Of a DNA stretch of 64,000 nt, positions 31,169-40,570 are shown one piece after another; position 1 is the first letter of the stretch, and every line of letters begins with the position of its first letter. A model generated the notes under the pieces. The model ran no database searches, was not told where the DNA came from, and saw only the letters and a program-made list of their open reading frames with translations. Source of the DNA: Proteus myxofaciens ATCC 19692. GTDB lineage: Bacteria > Pseudomonadota > Gammaproteobacteria > Enterobacterales > Enterobacteriaceae. Location: the NCBI RefSeq assembly GCF_001654855.1, contig NZ_LXEN01000102.1, forward strand, positions 1 through 64,000, read 5' to 3'. The translations under genes and the position numbers were made by a program.

Positions 31169-31948
31169 GTGAGTAAATTATTAGCTCGTATTGGCGCTCG
31201 ATCATTAGGGATTTTTGCCACTTTTGGTCGAGCTGGAATTATGCTTTTCCGCGCACTATTTGGTAAGCCTGAATTTCGTAAACAATGGCCTCTACTGATA
31301 AAACAATTATATAACGTCGGCGTGCAATCATTGCTGATTATTATGGTCTCTGGTTTGTTTATTGGTATGGTGTTGGGATTACAAGGTTACCTTGTCTTGA
31401 CGACATTTAGTGCAGAAGCAAGCCTTGGTATGATGGTAGCGCTCTCTTTACTAAGAGAATTAGGACCAGTCGTGACAGCATTGTTATTTGCAGGTCGAGC
31501 TGGCTCTGCGTTAACCGCAGAAATAGGATTAATGAAAGCGACAGAACAAATTTCCAGCTTGGAAATGATGGCAATTGACCCTTTACGACGAGTTGTTGCA
31601 CCTCGTTTCTGGGCTGGTTTTATTAGCATGCCATTATTATCACTTATCTTTGTTGCTGTCGGTATTTTTGGTGGTGCAATTGTGGGTGTGGACTGGAAAG
31701 GGATTGATGAAGGCTTTTTCTGGACATCCATGCAAAGCTCTATCGAATGGCAAAAAGATTTAGTGAACTGTTTTATTAAAAGTGTCGTTTTTGCCATTAC
31801 GGTCACTTGGATAGCGCTCTTTAACGGATATGACGCAATCCCGACATCAGAAGGGATTAGCAGAGCAACGACACGTACTGTTGTTCATTCATCGTTAGCC
31901 GTATTGGGTTTAGATTTTGTACTAACAGCACTGATGTTTGGGAACTAA
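31169..31948 (+). CDS. mlaE: Phospholipid ABC transporter permease MlaE
   Basis: MlaE is the inner-membrane permease of the Mla phospholipid transporter. It has 259 residues with five to six hydrophobic segments and the diagnostic [24 protein letters not shown] stretch of the MlaE family. It starts at a GTG directly after the mlaF TAA; the only nearby ATG (31161) is out of frame. An AGGA lies 12-13 nt upstream, so initiation is probably coupled to mlaF termination. Cotranscribed with mlaDCB. Confidence 0.97.
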   Translation: MSKLLARIGARSLGIFATFGRAGIMLFRALFGKPEFRKQWPLLIKQLYNVGVQSLLIIMVSGLFIGMVLGLQGYLVLTTFSAEASLGMMVALSLLRELGPVVTALLFAGRAGSALTAEIGLMKATEQISSLEMMAIDPLRRVVAPRFWAGFISMPLLSLIFVAVGIFGGAIVGVDWKGIDEGFFWTSMQSSIEWQKDLVNCFIKSVVFAITVTWIALFNGYDAIPTSEGISRATTRTVVHSSLAVLGLDFVLTALMFGN

Positions 31949-31951
31949 GTC

Positions 31952-32488
31952 ATGCAAAGTAAAAAAATTGAAGTTTGGGTTGGCCTATTTGTTGTTATCG
32001 CAATTATTGCTGTTATTTTTCTTAGCTTAAAAGTTGCTGATATAAAAGAGATAGGTAACCAACCGACTTATCGTGTTTATGCAAGTTTTGGTAATATTGG
32101 CGGATTGAAAGAGCGTTCTCCTGTAAAAATTGGTGGTGTTGTCATTGGTCGTGTATCGTCAATTACTTTGAAAGAAGAATCTGAAGGTAATTATCGCCCT
32201 GAAGTTGCAATTGATATTCTTCAGAATTATGACCACATTCCAGAAAGCAGTTCGCTGTCTATTCGTACTTCAGGTTTATTAGGTGAACAATTTTTAGCGC
32301 TTAATTTAGGTTTTTATGATGTAGACCTAGGCTCTGATTTTCTAAAAGATGGCGGTACAATCACCAATACTAATTCAGCAATGGTACTTGAAGATTTAAT
32401 TGGTCAATTCCTTTATAAAACGGGTGATGGCGATGATTCAAAAAAATCTGAAACAGCACCTGCACCAGAGCACCATGCATTACCTTAA
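31952..32488 (+). CDS. mlaD: Phospholipid ABC transporter substrate-binding protein MlaD
   Basis: MlaD is an inner-membrane-anchored MCE-domain protein that forms a hexameric ring on MlaFEB. The 178 residues consist of one helix (about 7-27), the MCE domain (about 38-118, YRVYASFGNIGGLKERSPVKIGGVVIG) and a flexible C-terminal tail rich in Asp/Ser/Pro. The start is 4 nt after mlaE. Identification secure. Confidence 0.97.
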   Translation: MQSKKIEVWVGLFVVIAIIAVIFLSLKVADIKEIGNQPTYRVYASFGNIGGLKERSPVKIGGVVIGRVSSITLKEESEGNYRPEVAIDILQNYDHIPESSSLSIRTSGLLGEQFLALNLGFYDVDLGSDFLKDGGTITNTNSAMVLEDLIGQFLYKTGDGDDSKKSETAPAPEHHALP

Positions 32489-32573
32489 TCGTTAATTTAC
32501 GGTGTATTTAAACCTTATGTATAAATATGCCGTATTCTTTATTGAGATATTACTTTAAGAGGAAGCGAAAAAT

Positions 32574-33203
32574 ATGTTTAAACGCTTACTGATGGTCGCA
32601 TTATTAGTGATTACGCCTTTTGCGATGGCGGTAGATAAAACCAACCCTTACACATTAATGGATGATGCGGCGCAAAAAACATTTAGCCGTTTAAAAAATG
32701 AACAGCCTGAGATTCGCAAAAATCCTGAATACTTACGTGAAATCGTACAACAAGAATTACTGCCTTATGTCCAAATTAAATATGCGGGTGCATTAGTATT
32801 AGGTCCTTATTATCGCAATGCTACTCCTGCGCAACGCGATGCGTATTTCACCGCATTTGAATCTTATCTTGCGCAAGTTTATGGCCAAGCTTTAGCTATG
32901 TATGAAGGTCAAGAATATCGCATTGAGCCAGCAAAACCTTTTGGTGATAAAACAAACTTAACGATTCGTGTAACTATTATTGATAAAAACGGTCGTCCAC
33001 CAGTACGTCTTGATTTCCAATGGCGTAAAAATACTAAAACAGGTGAATGGCAAGCTTACGATATGATTGCAGAAGGCGTTAGCATGATTACCACTAAACA
33101 AAATGAGTGGTCAGATATTTTAAGTTCTAAAGGTGTTGATGGTTTAACTAAGCAGTTAGAAATCAGTGCGAAAACTCCAATAACCCTTGATGAGAAAAAA
33201 TAA
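32574..33203 (+). CDS. mlaC: Periplasmic phospholipid-binding protein MlaC
   Basis: MlaC is the periplasmic shuttle that carries phospholipid between the MlaA-OmpC complex and MlaFEDB. The 209 residues start with a signal peptide (about 1-19, cleavage after AMA) followed by the MlaC/Ttg2D domain ([21 protein letters not shown]). An AGAGGAAGCG ribosome site precedes the ATG. It is 85 nt beyond mlaD, a wider gap than the others in the operon. Confidence 0.97.
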   Translation: MFKRLLMVALLVITPFAMAVDKTNPYTLMDDAAQKTFSRLKNEQPEIRKNPEYLREIVQQELLPYVQIKYAGALVLGPYYRNATPAQRDAYFTAFESYLAQVYGQALAMYEGQEYRIEPAKPFGDKTNLTIRVTIIDKNGRPPVRLDFQWRKNTKTGEWQAYDMIAEGVSMITTKQNEWSDILSSKGVDGLTKQLEISAKTPITLDEKK

Positions 33204-33204
33204 G

Positions 33205-33498
33205 ATGTCAGCCTCGTTACGCTTTGAAAAGAAAGGCGATACGCTTTTTTTTCAAGGCTCGTTAGATAGAGAAACGTTGCTGCCAGCATGGCAACAACGT
33301 AAAACACTACTAGCCGATATTAACAGCATTGATATTTCTGCATTAGATCATATTGATTCAACGGGCTTAGCGCTTTTTGTTCACTATAAAGCACAAGTCG
33401 AAGCAGAAAATAGACCGCTAAAGATAATAGGGGTAAGTGAGCGTTTTCAAACCTTAATTACACTCTATGACCTTGATAATATAATGAATATTGCTTAA
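33205..33498 (+). CDS. mlaB: STAS-domain protein MlaB
   Basis: MlaB is a small cytoplasmic STAS-domain subunit that binds MlaF and stabilises the transporter. The protein is 97 residues from the ATG at 33205, one base after the mlaC stop. STAS signature: ISALDHIDSTGLALFVHY. A longer reading from 33187 would overlap mlaC and is not preferred. It closes the mla operon, followed by a strong terminator. Confidence 0.94.
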   Translation: MSASLRFEKKGDTLFFQGSLDRETLLPAWQQRKTLLADINSIDISALDHIDSTGLALFVHYKAQVEAENRPLKIIGVSERFQTLITLYDLDNIMNIA

Positions 33499-33522
33499 TT
33501 CTATTTATTAATTTAAGCAATC

Positions 33523-33564
33523 AAAAACCCCCTTAATGATATTTTTATTATTAAGGGGGTTTTT
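33523..33564 (+). terminator. Strong terminator after mlaB
   Basis: A perfect 15-bp stem (AAAAACCCCCTTAAT with ATTAAGGGGGTTTTT) has a 12-nt loop, and the right arm ends in five T. It sits 25 nt after the mlaB stop and separates mla from ibaG-murA. Its symmetry makes it potentially active in both directions. Confidence 0.88.
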
Positions 33565-33638
33565 CATGGTTTAAGAGTAGGTCGGATTCTATTAGGATAG
33601 ATGACTGATTATTATTTTAACGTTGAGATTGAGCAATT

Positions 33639-33893
33639 ATGGATACAAATGAAATCAAGCAAGTATTAATGGATGCCTTGTCTTTAGATGAAGTCATCGT
33701 AAACGGTGATGGTAGTCATTTTCAGGTTGTCGTTGTTGGTGCAATGTTTGAAGGAATGAGCAGAGTAAAACAGCAACAATCCATTTATGCGCCTTTGATG
33801 GAATATATTTCAGATAATCGTATTCACGCTTTATCTATTAAGGCCTACACACCTGAAGAGTGGAAAAGGGACCGTAAACTTAGCGGGCTTTGA
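33639..33893 (+). CDS. ibaG: BolA-family protein IbaG
   Basis: IbaG is an 84-residue BolA-like protein (acid stress, iron-sulfur/monothiol glutaredoxin partner). The [24 protein letters not shown] segment is the BolA core, with its conserved His as the cluster ligand. It lies 48 nt before murA, the conserved ibaG-murA pair. No clear classical promoter was found between the mlaB terminator and the gene; a T/A-rich segment at 33600-33630 is the likely place. Confidence 0.94.
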   Translation: MDTNEIKQVLMDALSLDEVIVNGDGSHFQVVVVGAMFEGMSRVKQQQSIYAPLMEYISDNRIHALSIKAYTPEEWKRDRKLSGL

Positions 33894-33899
33894 TTGTAG

Positions 33900-35204
<1,305 letters not shown>

Positions 35205-35235
35205 TTGAATATTTATTTTTTGATATTAATAATAA

Positions 35236-35269
35236 AGGCCATAGTGCATTTTATGCACTATGGTCTTTT
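35236..35269 (+). terminator. Rho-independent terminator after murA
   Basis: A 13-bp stem with one G-T pair (AGGCCATAGTGCA with TGCACTATGGTCT) and a 5-nt loop is followed by TTTTA. It is the last recognisable core element before the accessory stretch. Confidence 0.85.
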
Positions 35270-35323
35270 ATTAACCACCGCATATTAGATAATAAGAATC
35301 ATTTTTTGTGAAAAATTTTGGCT

Positions 35324-36634
35324 TTATAAATTTTCGACCAAACTCACGGCATCTTGATTAGCGATATTGTTACTAACATAATTTTTAAGCATCACTCTAT
35401 TCGAAACAATAATAGAAGGCCATTTGCTTTTCCATGCCCCATAGGCATGCCATGAATATCCCCTAGAATAATCTTTGCTCATGCGATTCATCGAGTGTGA
35501 TACTGCTTCAAGGTATATTTTTTCTAGTGAGGTATCTTTGATTTCAATAATCGTTGCAATATAAATTAGCCAATTTGCTAAATGAACATACTGATCCCAA
35601 GCGCTATCTCCACGTGTTAACTTAATTTTTTCTTGGATTATTTTCTCAATCATTATCATTGCATTTTTGTCTGTTACTCGAGCACCAAATGCGGCTAATG
35701 ACACAATAATTTCATAAAAGCTATTTTCAACTTGAAGAAATTTTTTGGAAAAAGAATGTGTTCCGCGAATGACTTTTTTAATATTATCAATAGAACTTTC
35801 AGCTCTTTTTTTAACATCTTTTACTTTTAAATTAAGTTTTTCAAAAAATTCATGTGTTTCTAAATTATCTACGACTCTAATACCATAGCAATGGAAATAA
35901 TATTCTTTTAAATAAGGCTCCACTTCTCGCCTAGAGACCAAAAACATAGATGAACCAATCACATTTTCTCTTGAGAATGCCGTATATTCATTAATAATAG
36001 CCTTAAGGTTAGTATCTCCTAATGAATAACCTAATATGACTATAGTGTTTTCATAAATCATGGAGCTTATTTTTTTAGAAAAATAAGAATCATGATTAAT
36101 AAATTTAAAATAGTTATCTGATGTCAAAATCATATTACTGGATGAATCGACAGAGCCATGAACATGATAGATTTTTATATTAGATGAGCATTTTGGAATA
36201 GGAAGTCCAGGCGCCAATGATTGGCAATTATCGATAGATAGCATTTCTTCTATTAATTTATCGTAATTTGTTGTAATAATCCTAATAGAGTTGTTTTTCA
36301 AAAATGTTTCTATTGGTGTATTATCGCCTGATAACGTAATTTCTTTTATTATATCTGCAATTTGTTCATGCAAGTCCTTATTCTTTTTTTGATACTCAAT
36401 ATAAATAACTTGAGCCGCTTCTTCTAAACTTAATGGATTTGAGCCTGTCTTTGGAAATAATGAATGTTTTATTTTATCTAAGCCATCTAATCTATCACAA
36501 GCTATTTCAAGTAATTCTTGCCAACCGGGGACTTTATTTTCAGTTATTGCCTTTGAAAAACCTGTTCCTGTGAATAAGCATAATCTCTTTGTCACCGCTG
36601 AATAGGCTATTTCATAAAGTTCAAGTTCATGCAT
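35324..36634 (-). CDS. SIR2-like NAD-binding protein, putative anti-phage effector
   Basis: This 436-residue protein has an N-terminal SIR2-like Rossmann domain (about 10-260). Seen directly are GTGFS at 23-27 (NAD pyrophosphate loop), TTNYD at 121-125 with Asn123, HVHGS at 157-161 with the likely catalytic His159, and GYSLGD at 202-207, the combination typical of SIR2_2-type NAD hydrolases in anti-phage systems rather than of protein deacetylases; no zinc-binding cysteine quartet is visible. The C-terminal part (about 265-436) is mostly helical and unrecognised. Its start overlaps the upstream gene by 8 nt, so the two are translationally coupled. Base composition is more AT-rich than the flanking core genes, suggesting transfer. 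Predicted cytoplasmic. Defence by NAD depletion is inference. Confidence 0.82.
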   Translation of the reverse strand: MHELELYEIAYSAVTKRLCLFTGTGFSKAITENKVPGWQELLEIACDRLDGLDKIKHSLFPKTGSNPLSLEEAAQVIYIEYQKKNKDLHEQIADIIKEITLSGDNTPIETFLKNNSIRIITTNYDKLIEEMLSIDNCQSLAPGLPIPKCSSNIKIYHVHGSVDSSSNMILTSDNYFKFINHDSYFSKKISSMIYENTIVILGYSLGDTNLKAIINEYTAFSRENVIGSSMFLVSRREVEPYLKEYYFHCYGIRVVDNLETHEFFEKLNLKVKDVKKRAESSIDNIKKVIRGTHSFSKKFLQVENSFYEIIVSLAAFGARVTDKNAMIMIEKIIQEKIKLTRGDSAWDQYVHLANWLIYIATIIEIKDTSLEKIYLEAVSHSMNRMSKDYSRGYSWHAYGAWKSKWPSIIVSNRVMLKNYVSNNIANQDAVSLVENL

Positions 36635-37538
36635 TATGTTTACCCCAAGGCTTGTAATATAAGTAAGCTAAGTTATCTAGTTTAAAATTGATATAATCAC
36701 CACTATTTATTTTTACTGGTGGTAACTCACTAAAAATAAATAAGTAAAGTGGTTTAATTGGTTTCGCTAACGCTATTTTATCTAACTCTTCTCTTGACGT
36801 TCTTTTATACTCTGATTGTTCAACCATACGATTTGAAATAAAAAAGGTTGGCTTGCATTTTAATTTACCTGAACGCATTTCTTTATCAAAACGGACAATA
36901 TAGTAATCATCTTTGCGCCTAAGCCACGCTTTTCCAAAATAAATACGTGGTTCATCTAGATATTCATTGATATCTTTTTGATCATTTACATGAATAAAAA
37001 AATCTCTTATATGAAGTTTTCCTTCTGGTAGATTAAGGAAGAAATTTTCTTTATTTATAAATGAGTTAACTAATCCAGATAAGCGTTTTTTTGAATGACG
37101 TTGTTTATTTATATTATTTTCATCATTATTTTTTGAGGCAATACGTTTAGTCGTATTATTATTTTCATCTGATGAAAGATCTTCTTTAATTTTTGTTTTT
37201 GTAGGAGAAGACACATCAAAGTCCACCAAGTCATTAGAGATAAAAGGTAAGGCTTCAGGATCTTCATTGTCTTTTCTTATACCACGTGATTCGTTCTCCT
37301 CATTTAAACCTATTTTGCATTCCTTAGAATGTTCTGTGACAAATTTAAAATGAGGTATCCTTTTTCGTAGGCTTTTAGGTCTATCAAGATTTGCGCATGT
37401 GACTTGTGCGTGACAATTGGATTCTGGACATTCAAATAAATGTTTAGATGTGATTTTTCCTTCTGAATATAATTTATCGGCATCATCAGCAGAAATATCT
37501 TTTTTAAGTTCTAAGCTTGTCGCGAGTTCTATCTTCAT
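36627..37538 (-). CDS. Zinc-ribbon-like protein of unknown function, partner of the SIR2-like gene
   Basis: I do not recognise this protein. It has 303 residues from the ATG at 37538, chosen because AGGGG lies six nt upstream; an ATG at 37544 abuts that site. N-terminal Cys/His residues (Cys37, Cys42, Cys48, His63, His70, Cys74) are spaced like a zinc-binding domain and recall the N-terminal C-x-C...HF...H...C region of CoiA-like proteins. An Asn/Lys/Asp/Ser-rich, probably disordered linker (about 85-150) is followed by a C-terminal, beta-rich domain (about 165-303) with many aromatic residues. No nuclease motif is evident. It is first in a two-gene operon with the SIR2-like gene, 8-nt overlap, and is a candidate sensor or regulator. 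Confidence 0.65.
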   Translation of the reverse strand: MKIELATSLELKKDISADDADKLYSEGKITSKHLFECPESNCHAQVTCANLDRPKSLRKRIPHFKFVTEHSKECKIGLNEENESRGIRKDNEDPEALPFISNDLVDFDVSSPTKTKIKEDLSSDENNNTTKRIASKNNDENNINKQRHSKKRLSGLVNSFINKENFFLNLPEGKLHIRDFFIHVNDQKDINEYLDEPRIYFGKAWLRRKDDYYIVRFDKEMRSGKLKCKPTFFISNRMVEQSEYKRTSREELDKIALAKPIKPLYLFIFSELPPVKINSGDYINFKLDNLAYLYYKPWGKHNA

Positions 37539-37948
37539 TAGCATCCCCTGTGATATAACAAAATCTTAAATTTTTTTGAAACACCTTATTGTTGTTTTTT
37601 TATTTATATATAAAAAGTAAATATCATATATTTTATTAAAGTCATCTTAGAGAGCATAAGAAATGTGCGCTATATTATAGTAAATAACTCTTTAGTATTA
37701 GTTGTATATATTCACATAAATAAAAGAAATATTGATTATTCACATCAATTATATGTTGATGATAAGAAGTTATTTTAAATAGCAATGGTAAGAGATAGAA
37801 GAAAATAAGATAATTCATAAGGTATTTTACGATATTTCAATTAGATTAGGATAATCACTCTCTGTTTAAAATAAACCTGTCGATGATATTTAATTGATTG
37901 ATTTTTAAATTAAAAAAGTTGATTGGTTAGTAAAAGGAAGACGTTTAA
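37539..37948. promoter_or_regulatory. AT-rich divergent intergenic region of the accessory cassette (410 nt)
   Basis: No gene is visible. The stretch is extremely AT-rich with many A and T runs and must carry the divergent promoters of the SIR2 operon (minus) and the DUF2157 gene (plus). I find no convincing single -35/-10 pair or operator. Such DNA is a usual H-NS target, consistent with silencing of acquired genes, but this is inference. Confidence 0.5.
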
Positions 37949-39004
37949 ATGAAAGTCACAAGGAAACAAGAACATCTTATTCGTCAAGTACTTGATGAAT
38001 GGCAAAAATCAGAGGTTATTTCAGCACAAGAATACTTGAGATTACGCCAAACATTGCAACCAATTCCTTTCGATTGGAAAAGCTTAAGTCGTTATGCGTT
38101 TTGGATTGCGATAGTCTGTTTGATTATGGCAGTAGGCGCATTATTTAGTGATAGTGAATTAATTAATTATCTTATTCAAATATTCAGTTTTTCACAAATG
38201 ATGAGGGTGATAACTCCTGCACTTATCGCAATTGTATTTTATTTTTGGGGGTTTAAGAGACAAAGAAAAGAGCAACAGTGGCATTATAGTTCAGAGTGTA
38301 TTCTTTTTTTAGGTGTCATGTTTACTGCTGTTTCTTTGTGGCAATTAGCGATGTTACTCGATAATGGTAGTGGTCATATTGCACCTATTTTCTTAATAGG
38401 GTGTGTTATTTATGCCATTGTGGGGTATATAAGCTGTTCATCGCTAGTATGGTTATTTTTCTTATTAGTGTTAGGCAATTGGTTTGGTACTGAAACTGGC
38501 TATATGTCTGGATGGGGCTCTTATTGGTTAGGAATGAATTATCCTATTCGTTTTGTTTTTTTCGGTGCTGCCTTATTAGCGATATGCTATCTGTTACAGA
38601 ATATATTGGTTCATCGGCGTCTCTTTACGATGACCAAAATAATGGGATTAACTTATCTTTTTATCGCTTTATGGATAATGTCTATTTTCGGTAATTACGA
38701 TACGAATGCTTGGTACTCTATTTCTAGCATAAACCTATTACCTTGGGCGCTCTTATTTGGTGTTGTCGCTGTTATCTGTATTTATATTAGCTTAAAAACA
38801 GAGGATGGTATGTTAAGAGGATTTGGGCTGACCTTTTTAGGAATTAATTTATATACTCGTTTCTTTGAGTATTTCTGGAATAGTTTGCATAGCGCTATTT
38901 TCTTCTTTATTTTAGCTATCTCACTTATTGTAATTGGACGTAAAGCTGAAAAAATTTGGCATACAGTGAGTGATAACACATTAAATCAGGCTAATAAAAA
39001 GTAA
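37949..39004 (+). CDS. DUF2157-like multi-pass membrane protein
   Basis: This 351-residue integral membrane protein has unknown function. A cytoplasmic N-terminal helical segment (about 1-45, RQEHLIRQVLDEWQKSEVIS, like the DUF2157 start) is followed by roughly ten hydrophobic helices; the C-terminus is short and polar. A weak AAAGGAAGA site precedes the ATG. It is followed 39 nt later by a CPCC-family gene on the same strand. There is no evident enzymatic motif. The family call rests on N-terminal pattern and topology. Confidence 0.7.
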   Translation: MKVTRKQEHLIRQVLDEWQKSEVISAQEYLRLRQTLQPIPFDWKSLSRYAFWIAIVCLIMAVGALFSDSELINYLIQIFSFSQMMRVITPALIAIVFYFWGFKRQRKEQQWHYSSECILFLGVMFTAVSLWQLAMLLDNGSGHIAPIFLIGCVIYAIVGYISCSSLVWLFFLLVLGNWFGTETGYMSGWGSYWLGMNYPIRFVFFGAALLAICYLLQNILVHRRLFTMTKIMGLTYLFIALWIMSIFGNYDTNAWYSISSINLLPWALLFGVVAVICIYISLKTEDGMLRGFGLTFLGINLYTRFFEYFWNSLHSAIFFFILAISLIVIGRKAEKIWHTVSDNTLNQANKK

Positions 39005-39043
39005 CTTACTGAGTATTGTTAATTTTAATAAAGGAGATAAATT

Positions 39044-39289
39044 TTGATTGAAAAACGAAGTTGTCTTCTTCCATTAGAGGTAGGCTGTGCAGCCTGCCAC
39101 TATTTGGTGTTTAAAGACAAAAAAGAATCTTTTTTTGAAATTTGCCCTGTTTGTGGATGGCAAAATGATGGAACTAAAGGTAATGAATACAGTGGGTGTA
39201 ATCACAGTTCGATGAATGATTATCGTCAAACAGAAGATTTTGAGAAAAATTGCTTAGCTAATTCTACATTTTATATAAAATCTCCCTAG
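39044..39289 (+). CDS. CPCC-family small cysteine-rich protein
   Basis: This 81-residue protein carries C-x2-C-H (CAACH, near 15-19), C-P-x-C-G-W (CPVCGW, near 34-39) and GCNHSSMNDYR, matching the Cys-rich CPCC family, probable zinc-ribbon proteins of unknown role. The start is a TTG at 39044 with an excellent AAGGAGAT ribosome site; the only ATG codons lie far inside. It is downstream of the DUF2157 gene on the same strand and convergent with degS, whose stop is 21 nt away. Confidence 0.8.
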   Translation: MIEKRSCLLPLEVGCAACHYLVFKDKKESFFEICPVCGWQNDGTKGNEYSGCNHSSMNDYRQTEDFEKNCLANSTFYIKSP

Positions 39290-39310
39290 CATATAGGGAG
39301 ATGCGCCATA

Positions 39311-40384
39311 TTATGATTCAGGTTGATATTCTGAAATAGTGACGTCAATGTTGTGTTCATTTCCATCTCGTAGCAATGTAACGGGTAATACTGTGCCGGG
39401 ACTGGTTTCAGCAATATAATCCATCATACCCATTGCCGAAGTGGCTGGTTCATGATTGATACTGAGAATAATATCGCCTGTTTTCATTCCTGCTTTTTCT
39501 GCTGGGCTATTAGGTGCAATGCGAAAAATACGCAATCCTTGGATTTGTTGAATATCACTATTTGATGAGCGAATTCTTGGTAATTCTTTGGCGGTAATAC
39601 CAATAAAGCCACGAACAACACGGCCATCGCGGATAAGTTTATTCATGATTTTAACGGCAAGTTCAGTCGGAATAGCAAAGCTTAATCCTTCAGCGCTCGC
39701 ACGATAGCCATTATTGTGATTACCTGAATCAAACGTCATGGTATTGATGCCGACCAATTCGCCTTCTGTATTAATTAAAGCCCCACCAGAGTTTCCTTCA
39801 TTGATAGAGGCATCTGTTTGAAGAAAGTTTTGATAACGTGTTGGGCTTAAGCCAACACGTCCTGTTGCGCTAATAATGCCTTGGGTGATTGTTTGCCCTA
39901 TATTATAAGGATTACCGATAGCAAGTACGACATCACCAATATGAGAAACTCTTTTGCTATTAATTGGAATAGTGGGCAGTTTATCAGCATCAATTTTTAA
40001 TACAGCAAGGTCTGTTAAGGGATCAGAACCCACGAGCAATCCTTCATAAAGATCGCCATTTTGTAGTGCAACAATAATTTGATCTGCATTATTAACAACA
40101 TGTTGGTTAGTTAGTATATAACCGCGCTTGTCCATAATGACACCTGCGCCTAATGACGTTAATTCTCTACCTTCTTGAGAAAAACTGCCCATACTACTGC
40201 TATACACATTCACAACAGCAGGTGCTGCGCGACGTACAGCTTTGTTATAACTAAAAGGGGCATTGAGAAAATCACCATTAAGTAGGTGTTCAATAAAAAT
40301 AGGCCGAATAGAAGGCACCGCAACCAAAAGAATGGCAGCTGTCAAAATACCAATCAATCCAGATCGCAGTAACTTATTTAACAT
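39311..40384 (-). CDS. degS: Periplasmic serine endoprotease DegS
   Basis: DegS is the membrane-anchored regulatory protease that cleaves RseA when unfolded outer-membrane porins bind its PDZ domain, starting the sigma-E response. It has 357 residues: a signal anchor (about 5-27), trypsin-like domain with His in LTNQHVV, Asp in TDLAVLKI and Ser in NEGNSGGALIN, and one C-terminal PDZ domain (about 255-345). It stands next to degQ as in E. coli, 186 nt downstream of it. Identification secure. Confidence 0.98.
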   Translation of the reverse strand: MLNKLLRSGLIGILTAAILLVAVPSIRPIFIEHLLNGDFLNAPFSYNKAVRRAAPAVVNVYSSSMGSFSQEGRELTSLGAGVIMDKRGYILTNQHVVNNADQIIVALQNGDLYEGLLVGSDPLTDLAVLKIDADKLPTIPINSKRVSHIGDVVLAIGNPYNIGQTITQGIISATGRVGLSPTRYQNFLQTDASINEGNSGGALINTEGELVGINTMTFDSGNHNNGYRASAEGLSFAIPTELAVKIMNKLIRDGRVVRGFIGITAKELPRIRSSNSDIQQIQGLRIFRIAPNSPAEKAGMKTGDIILSINHEPATSAMGMMDYIAETSPGTVLPVTLLRDGNEHNIDVTISEYQPES

Positions 40385-40505
40385 AAAGATCCTATATTTA
40401 TGTTTTAACAGGGAGCGGGCTCGTACACAGGCAAGAGAATATCACAGTTTATCTTATGAAAGGATAAACGCTTTAATAATATTGCGTATTAACAACACAA
40501 AGTGA

Positions 40506-40540
40506 ATAAAAAATGCCCTATAATTGAAATTATAGGGCAT
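40506..40540 (-). terminator. Terminator after degQ
   Basis: A perfect 13-bp inverted repeat (ATGCCCTATAATT/AATTATAGGGCAT, 40513-40540, minimal spacer) is followed on the minus strand by a six-T run. It separates degQ from degS, so degS is likely transcribed from its own promoter in 40385-40505. Confidence 0.85.
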
Positions 40541-40570
40541 AAGAAAGTTTGTTATCTGTAATGTAGATGA

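Noticed and set aside
35324-36634. Calling the SIR2-like protein a CobB-type deacetylase
   Set aside because: No zinc-binding four-cysteine module, and the GYSLGD motif and long helical C-terminus fit the defence-type SIR2_2 group.
36627-37538. Calling the SIR2 partner a competence protein CoiA
   Set aside because: Only the N-terminal Cys/His spacing is reminiscent; no nuclease domain follows.
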